Shown here in pieces: positions 1 through 6,958 of a stretch of DNA of 11,504 nt; the stretch's first letter is position 1; each line of letters starts with the position of its first letter. This DNA comes from Candidatus Nealsoniibacteriota bacterium (GTDB lineage: Bacteria; Patescibacteriota; Minisyncoccia; Minisyncoccales; PWPS01), in the NCBI GenBank assembly GCA_003554915.1, contig PWHM01000090.1, positions 1 to 11,504 on the forward strand, in the 5' to 3' direction. The notes below the pieces were generated by a model. The model did not search any database, was not told where the DNA came from, and was given only the letters and a program-made list of their open reading frames with translations. The position numbers were made by a program, and so were the translations under genes.

Positions 1-710
1 AAGGGTCCGAAGGGAACCATGTCCTTTCGTCCTTTTATTCCGGAAATTATTAATCCTATTCCAATTATAGCACCTATGAGAAAGGAAAAAAACAGGCCGG
101 CCAAAATGTCGGGAAATCCCAAAAACAGGCCCATAAAACCGGCATATCTGACATCTCCGAATCCTATTCCTTTTCCTTTAGTTAAAATGTAGATACTGAA
201 AAAAAACAAGAAAGTAGCCAGTCCGGAAGCCAATACATTTAAAAACTCCCAGCTGATAAGAGTTTCTACACGAAATAAGTGATGAGCAAACGCTAAAAAC
301 AAAGCCGGATAGATTATTTTATTGGGAATTATATAATGTTTTAAATCATAAACGAAAACGACAATCAGAAGTAAAAAAATGGAAAGAAGCAAACCGAGAG
401 AAATTATGGCGGTGGGGGTAAAAAACAATGGATAATTTAAAAAAGTAATCAAGAAAACAATACCGGTAATAATTTCAACCAAGGGATACTGAATAGAAAT
501 TTTTTGACGACAATAACGACACTTTCCTTTTAAAAATAAAAAGGAAAAGACGGGAATCAAATCAAAAAAGGAAAGCTTGTGCTTGCAAGAAGGACAATAA
601 GAGTTTCCTCCCAAAGTCTCACCCGTTTTCAGCCTGTGAATGACACAATTCAAAAAAGAGCCGAAAAGAGTTCCCAAAATGAAGATAAATGAATAAAAAG
701 CAAGATTCAT
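1..710 (-). CDS. pilD: Prepilin peptidase PilD (partial, C-terminus outside window)
   Basis: Polytopic membrane aspartyl protease that removes the short basic leader from type IV prepilins; full-length family members usually also N-methylate the new N-terminus. The ATG at 710 gives 236 codons before the window edge without a stop. The N-terminus carries a GSFLN motif (residues 17-21), followed by a zinc-binding pair of CxxC motifs (C39/C42 and C64/C67), as in classical bifunctional peptidases. The two catalytic aspartates are D122, in a YDLKHYIIP context, and D186 in the GFGD (GxGD) motif. Several hydrophobic segments (about 78-120, 134-175, 200-224) fit the usual multi-spanning fold. The last visible residues PFGP match a conserved block near the C-terminus, so probably only a few tens of residues are missing. 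It is the last gene seen in the pilus cluster, 178 bases after the pilin gene and directly behind a hairpin. No clear ribosome binding site is present. Identification is secure. Confidence 0.93.
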   Translation of the reverse strand, partial: MNLAFYSFIFILGTLFGSFLNCVIHRLKTGETLGGNSYCPSCKHKLSFFDLIPVFSFLFLKGKCRYCRQKISIQYPLVEIITGIVFLITFLNYPLFFTPTAIISLGLLLSIFLLLIVVFVYDLKHYIIPNKIIYPALFLAFAHHLFRVETLISWEFLNVLASGLATFLFFFSIYILTKGKGIGFGDVRYAGFMGLFLGFPDILAGLFFSFLIGAIIGIGLIISGIKGRKDMVPFGP

Positions 711-721
711 TATGGATAAAG

Positions 722-749
722 AAGCCCCTCATCTGGCGGATGGGGGCTT
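722..749 (-). terminator. Hairpin between pilin and pilD, probable terminator or attenuator
   Basis: The arms AAGCCCC and GGGGCTT pair perfectly. After one bulged base, four more pairs (CATC with GATG) continue the stem, giving 11 pairs around a 5-base loop. Read on the minus strand, the hairpin follows the pilin gene by about 140 bases and is followed by a broken T-run (CTTTAT); the plus strand has TTTT. It ends 11 bases before the pilD start codon. It could end most pilin transcripts and leave low readthrough into pilD. It also buries a GAGGGG sequence that is the only purine-rich stretch near the pilD start. The weak T-run makes full termination uncertain. Confidence 0.55.
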
Positions 750-751
750 TT

Positions 752-888
752 AACTGATATTTCTTTTTCAAACACAACCGCTCAACATCACCGACGGTTA
801 TTTTTGTTATCTGTTTTAAGCAATTTCAAAGCAATTTAATCAATAAAATTCCTTCAAAGACTGTCAACAGCATCACTTTATATTATTC
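752..888. other. Intergenic stretch between pilin and the hairpin, no gene seen
   Basis: This AT-rich stretch of 137 bases contains no convincing reading frame on either strand. It holds a direct repeat AGCAATTT (two copies within about 823-838) and a perfect TTGACA box on the minus strand at 862-867 that has no good -10 partner at 16-18 bases. A weak 5-base inverted repeat (AACCG/CGGTT) lies near 777-800. A separate promoter for pilD may lie here but cannot be shown. Confidence 0.4.
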
Positions 889-1362
889 CTAATCCACAGG
901 ACAAACTATTTCTGTTTGGGCAGGTGGAGGATCAGTCGTCTCTCCGGCGTTCCCATCGCTGTCAATGCAATAATACACAACATCTTCTTCGGACTCGGCA
1001 CAAAGTGCAGCCCAGGCCATGTAGCTTTGAGCATAATCACCACTTTCAATCTCTATTTGATACTGATCGGGGTTTTCGTATCCCTCTTCATCATGAATAG
1101 CAGCACTACAGTTGGGTAGATCATCAGCAATGTCATCCCAAGCGGTTCCGGGTTCATCATAGCCAGTATAGCTTCCCTCGTTATTATAATAATATTGCTC
1201 CGCATTGCTTCTTATTTGTCCAAGCTCCGATCTTATTTGAGTATCGAAAGCCGCTTCTCGAGCTCCACTAATAGATATAAAAGCAATACCGGCAAGAATT
1301 CCGATAATAGCTACTACAACAAGCAGTTCAATTAATGTAAAACCTTTTTTCTTCTTCATCAT
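889..1362 (-). CDS. Type IV major-pilin-like prepilin
   Basis: Structural pilus subunit exported to the membrane, cleaved by PilD and assembled into the fibre. The class III leader is short and basic (MMKKKKG), and cleavage is expected after G7. The mature N-terminus FTLIELLVVVAIIGILAG has the conserved glutamate at mature position 5 (E12) and forms the hydrophobic assembly helix (about 8-32). The mature protein is 150 residues, usual for a pseudopilin or pilin. Four cysteines (C85, C121, C132, C154) could form two disulfides, one closing a C-terminal D-region-like loop. The mature chain has 30 Asp/Glu against only three Arg and no Lys. A PPP run lies at 145-147. A second in-frame ATG at 1359 would shorten the leader by one residue. 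The gene has its own strong promoter and sits between pilC and pilD, which suggests it is the main subunit rather than a minor pilin. Which named family (PilA, PilE, GspG-like) it belongs to cannot be decided here. Confidence 0.93.
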   Translation of the reverse strand: MMKKKKGFTLIELLVVVAIIGILAGIAFISISGAREAAFDTQIRSELGQIRSNAEQYYYNNEGSYTGYDEPGTAWDDIADDLPNCSAAIHDEEGYENPDQYQIEIESGDYAQSYMAWAALCAESEEDVVYYCIDSDGNAGETTDPPPAQTEIVCPVD

Positions 1363-1413
1363 AATTTTAACAATTAATTTTTAACCTTTTTAATTTTTTA
1401 CTACCTTTCTAAA

Positions 1414-1442
1414 AGTATACTGGAAGATATATTTTAAGTCAA
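1414..1442 (-). promoter_or_regulatory. Sigma-70-type promoter of the pilin gene
   Basis: On the minus strand TTGACT (1437-1442) and TATACT (1414-1419) are separated by exactly 17 bases; each box differs from consensus at one position. The start of transcription would be near 1407, leaving a leader of about 45 bases rich in A and T. The -35 box begins 6 bases after the pilC stop codon. No hairpin separates pilC from this promoter, so readthrough from the upstream operon can add to pilin expression. Confidence 0.8.
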
Positions 1443-1447
1443 CAAGC

Positions 1448-2659
1448 CTACATTCCCATTCCTATATTATAAATAGGTAATAAAACTGATATTATCAAAC
1501 CCCCAACCGCCATACCGAGAAAAATAATTAAAACCGGTTCGGCAATCTTGATATATGTTTCCATGGTTCTTTCAACTTGGTCTCTGTAGAATGTAACCAC
1601 ACCATCTAAAACCTGCTCCATACGACCGGTTTTTTCTCCAACGATTATCATTTGAGTAACAAGCGGTGGGAAGTATTTTGGGTGCTTTTTTAAAGAAGAA
1701 CTGATCTCCTTTCCTTCTTTTACATCTCTTCCGATTTCAGCAACGATTTCTTCATAAACCGTATTTTTAACGATACTTTCAGTAACTTCCAAAGCTTTGA
1801 CAACATCAAGTCCGCTGGAGATTAGCGTAGACATGCTCTCCGTAAAATAGGTGATATAAACTTTTTTGAAAAATTTTCCTAAAACCGGAATCTTCAGTAT
1901 CGTTTTATCAAAAATCTTCTTGCCTCCTTTCGTTTTTATAAACCTGAAAAAAGCAATTACTCCTCCAATAAGAAGCAAAGCTACAAGCCAACCCCAAGCG
2001 ATAACAAAGTCGGATATGCTTATTACAATCTGAGTAATGAAGGGCATCTCCACCTCCAACTCTTCTGTCATTTCAACAATATCCGGTATAACAAAAACCA
2101 AGAGAAAAAGGACAATAAAACCGAAAACTAAAATAATAAAAAGCGGGTACATCATCGCTCCGATTAACTTTTTTTTAAACTGACTATTTCTCTCAAGATG
2201 ACTTTCTAAATATTTAAAAGACTGAGAAAGATCACCGGAAGCTTCACCGGATTTTATTACCCCTATATAAAAATCAGAAAACACATCATTGTGCTCTTTC
2301 AAGGCAGCAGAAAGCGGCTCCCCTTCTCTTACTCTGTCAATTATATCATCTATTTTTCTCTTAAAAACCTTCTTTTCAGTTTGCTTGGACAAAACCTGGA
2401 GTGATTCTACCATTCCGATTTGCGAATCGAGTAAAATTCCGAGCTGCCTGGAAAACAAAATTATATCGGAATCCGTAATTCTTTCAAAAAATTCAAAATC
2501 AAACTTCTTTTTATAAAACGGAACCTTCTTCTTTTCTACTGAAAGAACATACAAGTCTCGATTCTGGAGCTTAATCAATGCTTCTCCTTCCGAGTCAGCC
2601 TCAATAAAGCCGGTTTCCATTTCCCCTCCTTCTGTTTTTGCTCGATAATGAAACTGCAT
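1448..2659 (-). CDS. pilC: Type IV pilus inner-membrane platform protein PilC
   Basis: Polytopic platform protein that couples the PilB and PilT motors to pilin insertion. With the ATG at 2659 it has 403 residues, the normal family size. Two repeats of the T2SSF domain are visible: residues about 62-190 and 266-398. Each repeat holds the cytoplasmic helical bundle with its GE-x-(S/T)-G motif (GEASGDL at 138-144; GEKTGRM at 341-347). Membrane segments lie near 171-192, 218-240 and 374-397. The first repeat is followed by IPDIV and the second ends in LLPIYN, both usual in the family. The frame opens further at a TTG (2668) overlapping the pilT stop by 8 bases; the ATG is preferred because it follows the pilT stop TAA by one base and gives the usual MxFxYxA start. 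Translation is probably coupled to pilT, since no Shine-Dalgarno sequence is visible. Confidence 0.95.
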   Translation of the reverse strand: MQFHYRAKTEGGEMETGFIEADSEGEALIKLQNRDLYVLSVEKKKVPFYKKKFDFEFFERITDSDIILFSRQLGILLDSQIGMVESLQVLSKQTEKKVFKRKIDDIIDRVREGEPLSAALKEHNDVFSDFYIGVIKSGEASGDLSQSFKYLESHLERNSQFKKKLIGAMMYPLFIILVFGFIVLFLLVFVIPDIVEMTEELEVEMPFITQIVISISDFVIAWGWLVALLLIGGVIAFFRFIKTKGGKKIFDKTILKIPVLGKFFKKVYITYFTESMSTLISSGLDVVKALEVTESIVKNTVYEEIVAEIGRDVKEGKEISSSLKKHPKYFPPLVTQMIIVGEKTGRMEQVLDGVVTFYRDQVERTMETYIKIAEPVLIIFLGMAVGGLIISVLLPIYNIGMGM

Positions 2660-2660
2660 G

Positions 2661-3725
2661 TTATTCAATTAACTTTTTAAGGCTTTTCGAATTTGAAGAA
2701 AAAATAAGAGCATCTTCCTTCGTTATTTCACCCGCTCCAATTAGATTAGCTAAATACCTATTCAAGGTTATCATTCCTTCTTCGGAAGAAGTTCCGATGG
2801 CCGTATCAAGCTCATGAATTTTTCCCTCCCTTATAAGATTAGAGACAGCGGAATTATTTATCATAATCTCACAAGCGGGAATAAGACCTCCATTCTTTCT
2901 GGGAACAAGCCTTTGCGAAACTATACCTAAAAGAGAGGCTGAAAGTTGTGCTCTGATTTGCTTTTGCTGGTTGGCGTGGAATGAATCCACTATTCTATGA
3001 ACCGTTTGACTTGCAGAATTAGTGTGAAGAGTAGAAAAGACCAAGTGTCCCGTCTCAGCGGCAGTTATGGTTGTCTCAATGGTTTCCGGATCTCTCATTT
3101 CACCCACCATCATAACATCCGGGTCTTGTCTAAATACGGACTTCAAAGCCCCGGCAAAAGAGACGGCATCTTGTCCTACTTCTCTTTGATCTATAAGAGA
3201 TCTATCACTCTCGAAAACGTATTCAATCGGATCTTCGATGGTTACGATGTGTTCAAACCTGGTCTTATTTATTTTATTTATTAAAGCAGCCAAGGTGGTT
3301 GATTTGCCGTGCGAAGCCGGTCCGGTTACAAGGACCAGTCCTTGTTGAGCACTCGCAAAGTCATATAACTTTACCGGCAAGTTCAGCTCTTCAACCGTTT
3401 TAATGTTTTTCGGAACCCGTCTCAGAGCAGAAGAAATTTTTCCTCTTTGGTAAAAAACATTTACCCTGAAACGATCTCCATCTATCGAAGAGTACGAAAA
3501 ATCAACTTCTTTATTGGTTTCCAGGATTTCTTTTTTCGTCTCATTCATCATTTGAAAAGCGATCATCTTCGCTTCTTCTCTGTCTATCTTTTTTTCATTT
3601 CTCAACTTTTTTAATTTTCCATCTATTCTGACTATCGGAAAATGACCCGCGGAAATATGCAGATCCGAAGCTTCCATCTTTTTTGTTAAAGTTATAAGCC
3701 TCTCTAATCTCTTTTTTTTCTTCAT
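2661..3725 (-). CDS. pilT: Twitching motility retraction ATPase PilT
   Basis: Hexameric cytoplasmic ATPase of the secretion ATPase superfamily that drives pilus depolymerisation and retraction. At 354 residues it matches PilT rather than the longer PilB. Motifs in order: Walker A GPASHGKST (135-143), Asp box IEDPIEY (163-169), Walker B DPDVMMVGEMRD (201-212), His box TGHLVFSTLHTN (225-236). The PilT-specific C-terminal motif, AIRNLIRE in model proteins, appears as AVSNLIRE (293-300) followed by GKIH. The N-terminal half (about 8-115) is the PAS-like domain, with SDLHISAG at 20-27. The Walker A loop has Ala-Ser-His in place of the usual Thr-Gly-Ser, but keeps the essential Gly, Lys and Ser/Thr. 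The gene follows pilB after 22 bases and touches pilC. Its presence implies a retractable pilus able to support twitching or DNA uptake. Confidence 0.95.
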   Translation of the reverse strand: MKKKKRLERLITLTKKMEASDLHISAGHFPIVRIDGKLKKLRNEKKIDREEAKMIAFQMMNETKKEILETNKEVDFSYSSIDGDRFRVNVFYQRGKISSALRRVPKNIKTVEELNLPVKLYDFASAQQGLVLVTGPASHGKSTTLAALINKINKTRFEHIVTIEDPIEYVFESDRSLIDQREVGQDAVSFAGALKSVFRQDPDVMMVGEMRDPETIETTITAAETGHLVFSTLHTNSASQTVHRIVDSFHANQQKQIRAQLSASLLGIVSQRLVPRKNGGLIPACEIMINNSAVSNLIREGKIHELDTAIGTSSEEGMITLNRYLANLIGAGEITKEDALIFSSNSKSLKKLIE

Positions 3726-3747
3726 TGTGTAATCTTAATTATCACGT

Positions 3748-5490
3748 TCAAGCTTCTTTCGTAGCTTTTAATACGGCTTCCACCGAAGTTACACCTTCCA
3801 AAGCTTTTAAAATGCCATCCTGTCTCATAGTAAGCATGCCCTGTTTACGAGCTTGTTTTTTCAAAGGGCTTTCTCCCGTATTTTCTAAAACTATCTCCGC
3901 TAACTCATCGGTCATCTCGAGCACTTCAAAAATACCAACTCTTCCCTTATATCCGGACCTACCACATTTATCACAACCTACCGGTTCGTAAACTTTTATA
4001 TTGGACGTACTAAATTTTTTCCTTTTATGGGAGGGAATTGACTCTAATTCATTTTTAATAATTCGTTTTATGCTTTCCTTCGGAACGGTTTCTTTCTTAC
4101 AATCACAAAGTCTTCTCACTAATCTTTGAGAAATCGCCACATTCAAAGACGGAGGAAGTAAGTACGGTTCTATTCCCATATCAACAAGTCGCGGAATAAC
4201 TCCGAGGGCATCATTGGTGTGCAAAGTGGAAAGAACAATGTGACCGGTAAGTGCTGCATGAACCGCTAATTCGGCTGTTTCTTCATCACGTATCTCACCC
4301 ACCATAATAATATCCGGGTCTTGTCTTAGAATCTGTCTAAGGCCATTGGAAAAATCATACCCTATGCTGTGTTTCACTTGAGACTGATTTACACCGGAAA
4401 TAAAATATTCAACCGGATCTTCCAAGGTAACGATATTGACTTCTTCCGTGTTTAAAGTTCTAAGGAGAGAATAAAGCGTAGTAGTTTTACCGGATCCCGT
4501 AGGTCCGGTGGCAAGCATCATCCCCGTGGGTTGGTTGATTCCTTTGGTTGTTTTTTCTTCAGCCCCCTTTCTCATCCCCAATTGATTAATTTCCATCATG
4601 CCTTCTTCCGGATCAAGAACTCTGAGAACTACTTTCTCTCCCAAAGTCGTCGGCATAGTAGAAACTCTGAAATCAATTTCTTTTCCTTCGAATTCGGAGA
4701 AAAACCGACCGTCCTGCGGTAATCTTTTTTCTTCAATTTTTAAATTGGAAAGTATTTTAACCCTGGCAACTACTGCCCTGTGTATCTTTTTGGGTAAAAT
4801 AAGCGAGGAATGCAAAACACCGTCTATCCTAAATCTGACCTCCAGCTTATCTCTTCCGGGTTCAATATGTATATCGGAAGCCCCTCCTTCAAAAGCATCT
4901 TCTAAAATAACGGAAACAACTCTTACTATTGGTGCTTGTTCCGCCATTTCTTCTTCATCGGCTTCGTCTTCATCCGCTTTTCCTCCTTCCTCCACTTCTT
5001 CTTCTTCTTTTATTTGACCCAAAGCAGCTCCAGCCCCTCTTCTCAATTTCTCATATTCATTGAGAATCTCTTCAAATATACTCGGTGTAATTAAGACAAC
5101 CTCATAAGAGAAATCTCCTCTTCTGGAGAGAAATCTCAACACTTCTTGTGCTTTCAAATCTTTCGGATAAACCATACCGATGACAATTTTGTCGTCCTTT
5201 TTGTTTATCGGAACTATTTTGTAGTGTTCCGCAGATTCTTTAGGAATCAGTTTAGCTATATCAGTTAAGATGCTACCCAGCTTATCAATATTAATATCAT
5301 GCCGCAAAGGGACATTCAAAAGCCCGCTTTTTATTTTGAAAAGCTCTTTTTCCGACACATCAAGCTCTATATCTTCCAAGATAGCCTCTTCTTCTTTCTT
5401 TCCGGTGCTTTGTGTTTCTCTCTTTAAAGATATCGCTTTTTTCTTATTGATTATCTCTCGTTTTTCCAAAGTGTCTATTAACCCTTTCAT
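3748..5490 (-). CDS. pilB: Type IV pilus assembly ATPase PilB
   Basis: Cytoplasmic hexameric ATPase that powers pilus extension. The 580 residues include an N-terminal domain of the T2SSE/MshEN type (about 1-150), then a strongly acidic linker (160-184, mostly Glu and Asp), then the N2 domain (about 185-300), with SDIHIEPG at 205-212. The ATPase core carries Walker A GPTGSGKTT (329-337), Asp box TLEDPVEY (355-362), Walker B DPDIIMVGEIRD (391-402) and His box TGHIVLSTLHTND (415-427). The zinc tetracysteine motif that sets PilB/GspE apart from PilT is present as C462/C464 and C506/C509, followed by GYKGRVGIFEVLEM. The start is the ATG at 5490, 11 bases after the upstream stop, without a Shine-Dalgarno sequence. 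All catalytic motifs are intact. Confidence 0.95.
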   Translation of the reverse strand: MKGLIDTLEKREIINKKKAISLKRETQSTGKKEEEAILEDIELDVSEKELFKIKSGLLNVPLRHDINIDKLGSILTDIAKLIPKESAEHYKIVPINKKDDKIVIGMVYPKDLKAQEVLRFLSRRGDFSYEVVLITPSIFEEILNEYEKLRRGAGAALGQIKEEEEVEEGGKADEDEADEEEMAEQAPIVRVVSVILEDAFEGGASDIHIEPGRDKLEVRFRIDGVLHSSLILPKKIHRAVVARVKILSNLKIEEKRLPQDGRFFSEFEGKEIDFRVSTMPTTLGEKVVLRVLDPEEGMMEINQLGMRKGAEEKTTKGINQPTGMMLATGPTGSGKTTTLYSLLRTLNTEEVNIVTLEDPVEYFISGVNQSQVKHSIGYDFSNGLRQILRQDPDIIMVGEIRDEETAELAVHAALTGHIVLSTLHTNDALGVIPRLVDMGIEPYLLPPSLNVAISQRLVRRLCDCKKETVPKESIKRIIKNELESIPSHKRKKFSTSNIKVYEPVGCDKCGRSGYKGRVGIFEVLEMTDELAEIVLENTGESPLKKQARKQGMLTMRQDGILKALEGVTSVEAVLKATKEA

Positions 5491-5501
5491 TTTATTTAAA
5501 A

Positions 5502-6425
5502 TTAATTGAATAAGAGATTAACTTCTTCCGTAATCAATTCATCTATTTCCTCCATTCTTTTTACTGCTTCTTCTTCCGTGAGCTCATCTTGCTCATATTC
5601 ATCGACTATCTGCATAAAATAATCGTTCGCTTCAAAGTGTATTTCAGCAAGCTTGTCTGCAATTTCCGAACCGAATTGTTGAACATTTAACTCTTTTTCT
5701 TCCACAAACTCAAAAAAAGAATCTTCCAGAAGATCCTCTGTTTCTTCCAGTTTCTCTTCATAAGATATTTCAAAAGCCTCGTCTTCATCTTCTCGTCCTT
5801 TTCTTTCGGGCTCAATTATTTCTTCATCCGTCACAATAAATAATTTTCCTTCCGCTTCAACACCGTCTCCTGAATAAGTATAAAAGGACATCTCTCTATC
5901 AGCCCTAAACTCCAAAAGACCATCCGCTTCAGTTAAAATAGTTTCACCGAAGTCATTTCTGATCTCAAAACTGCCTTTCGTATCATCAATCCATTTAATT
6001 TTATAATTCCTGCCTTCAAAAATATACAAATCCGGAACGACTTGTCCGTCAATTAAATCAGGCCTTTCCCCTTTCAATTCTCCTTCCTCGATAATAAATT
6101 GAAACCCAAACACTTTCCACCAATCAAAGATATTGTCATCAGTCGGTATCTCCGGAGAAGCGAACGGATTTTTTTTCTCAGCCGTTTTCCATTCGGGAAA
6201 AAGATCATCTCCTCTCTCAAAGAGATCAAGGCGTTGATATATGTGACTGTCAAATAATGTAAAGTTGATTCTGGGAACCCTTTCTAATTGTGGGTTTGAT
6301 TCAATAAAAACTTGTGGGTCGGTAAAAAATATCTGCCAAACGGAAAAGCCCACTATTACCAAAGTTATTACTACTATTGCGTAAAAATGCCTTATGTCTT
6401 CTTTATTTTTTTCTTTTTTTGTCAT
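5502..6425 (-). CDS. Unrecognised membrane-anchored acidic protein in the pilP position
   Basis: I do not recognise this protein by sequence. From the ATG at 6425 it has 307 residues: a short basic cytoplasmic start (TKKEKNKED), one membrane segment (about 13-34), and a large extracytoplasmic part. An aromatic- and proline-rich region (35-110) contains KNPFASP at 85-91, which resembles the (R/K)-(N/D)-PF motif of PilP proteins. Residues about 130-205 alternate hydrophobic and polar residues around GRNYKIKW, as in an Ig-like beta domain. The tail (206-307) is highly acidic and predicted helical. There is no lipobox cysteine, unlike classical PilP lipoproteins. It lies between pilO and pilB, two bases after the pilO stop; a TTG at 6431 would overlap that stop by 4 bases. 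By position it is likely a fourth member of the PilM-PilN-PilO alignment complex. Homology to PilP is inference only. Confidence 0.85.
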   Translation of the reverse strand: MTKKEKNKEDIRHFYAIVVITLVIVGFSVWQIFFTDPQVFIESNPQLERVPRINFTLFDSHIYQRLDLFERGDDLFPEWKTAEKKNPFASPEIPTDDNIFDWWKVFGFQFIIEEGELKGERPDLIDGQVVPDLYIFEGRNYKIKWIDDTKGSFEIRNDFGETILTEADGLLEFRADREMSFYTYSGDGVEAEGKLFIVTDEEIIEPERKGREDEDEAFEISYEEKLEETEDLLEDSFFEFVEEKELNVQQFGSEIADKLAEIHFEANDYFMQIVDEYEQDELTEEEAVKRMEEIDELITEEVNLLFN

Positions 6426-6427
6426 AT

Positions 6428-6955
6428 TCAATATGAAAAAGTATCAATAATAATACTATAATCAAGTGCTGCACCGTTTTCCGCCTGTGTTCTTTCTATT
6501 CTTATTTCTCTCAAACTAACTGTTCTGGATAAGCTTTCAAGACCGGACGTAAAATATTTAAAGTTTTCATATCCTCCTTGGAGAGCTATGTCAAGCTCAA
6601 TTCTATTTAAATGAGGAGCTTCTTCATATTCATGAACGTCAAAACCGCCAAAATGATCGATTGCCATTCCCGAGGCTCTGGAAATGTCTTCCATGTTTGA
6701 AAGGAGAGAAGGAACGTAGTGATCATCAGGCAAGCTGGCAGCAAGTTTTTCGTCTTCTTGTTCGTAATCTCTTTTTAGAGTTCGAGTAATCTCTTCCATC
6801 CCCAAACTATAATTTATTTTATTATCTATATCCGTTTGTCTTACCCTGCTTGTTGCCAAATTATTTTTTAACTCTTGGTACTCCTGCCAAGTCAATCCGA
6901 AAAAAATTCCGAGAAACCCGAGAAATAAAATTATAGTTATTATAATACGTTTCAT
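6428..6955 (-). CDS. pilO: Type IV pilus alignment protein PilO
   Basis: Bitopic inner-membrane protein that pairs with PilN in the alignment complex. The 175 residues show a membrane segment at 4-22 directly after a three-residue start, then a coiled coil (about 25-75). A ferredoxin-like domain follows, with the family pattern LPDDHYVPSLLSNMEDI at 75-91 and ASGM at 94-97. The block GGYENFKYF (127-135), then LESLSRTVSL (139-148), matches the conserved PilO stretch in which a Gly-x-Tyr precedes a helix and an Arg. It starts three bases after the pilN stop and ends in TGA. Its small size is within the family range (about 170-210). Confidence 0.88.
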   Translation of the reverse strand: MKRIIITIILFLGFLGIFFGLTWQEYQELKNNLATSRVRQTDIDNKINYSLGMEEITRTLKRDYEQEDEKLAASLPDDHYVPSLLSNMEDISRASGMAIDHFGGFDVHEYEEAPHLNRIELDIALQGGYENFKYFTSGLESLSRTVSLREIRIERTQAENGAALDYSIIIDTFSY

Positions 6956-6958
6956 GAT

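Noticed and set aside
777..800. Inverted repeat AACCG/CGGTT as terminator
   Set aside because: Only 5 pairs around a 14-base loop, and the T-run is on the strand that carries no gene.
862..867. Perfect TTGACA box on the minus strand after the pilin gene, as a pilD promoter
   Set aside because: At spacings of 16-18 bases the best -10 candidates match only about half the consensus, so no promoter is claimed.
4598..5017. Open frame of 139 codons on the plus strand
   Set aside because: It is a serine-rich antisense shadow of the acidic and N2 region of pilB.
3748..6430. Alternative genetic code (TGA as glycine)
   Set aside because: TGA ends pilB and pilO exactly at the gene junctions, and no conserved glycine is coded by TGA.
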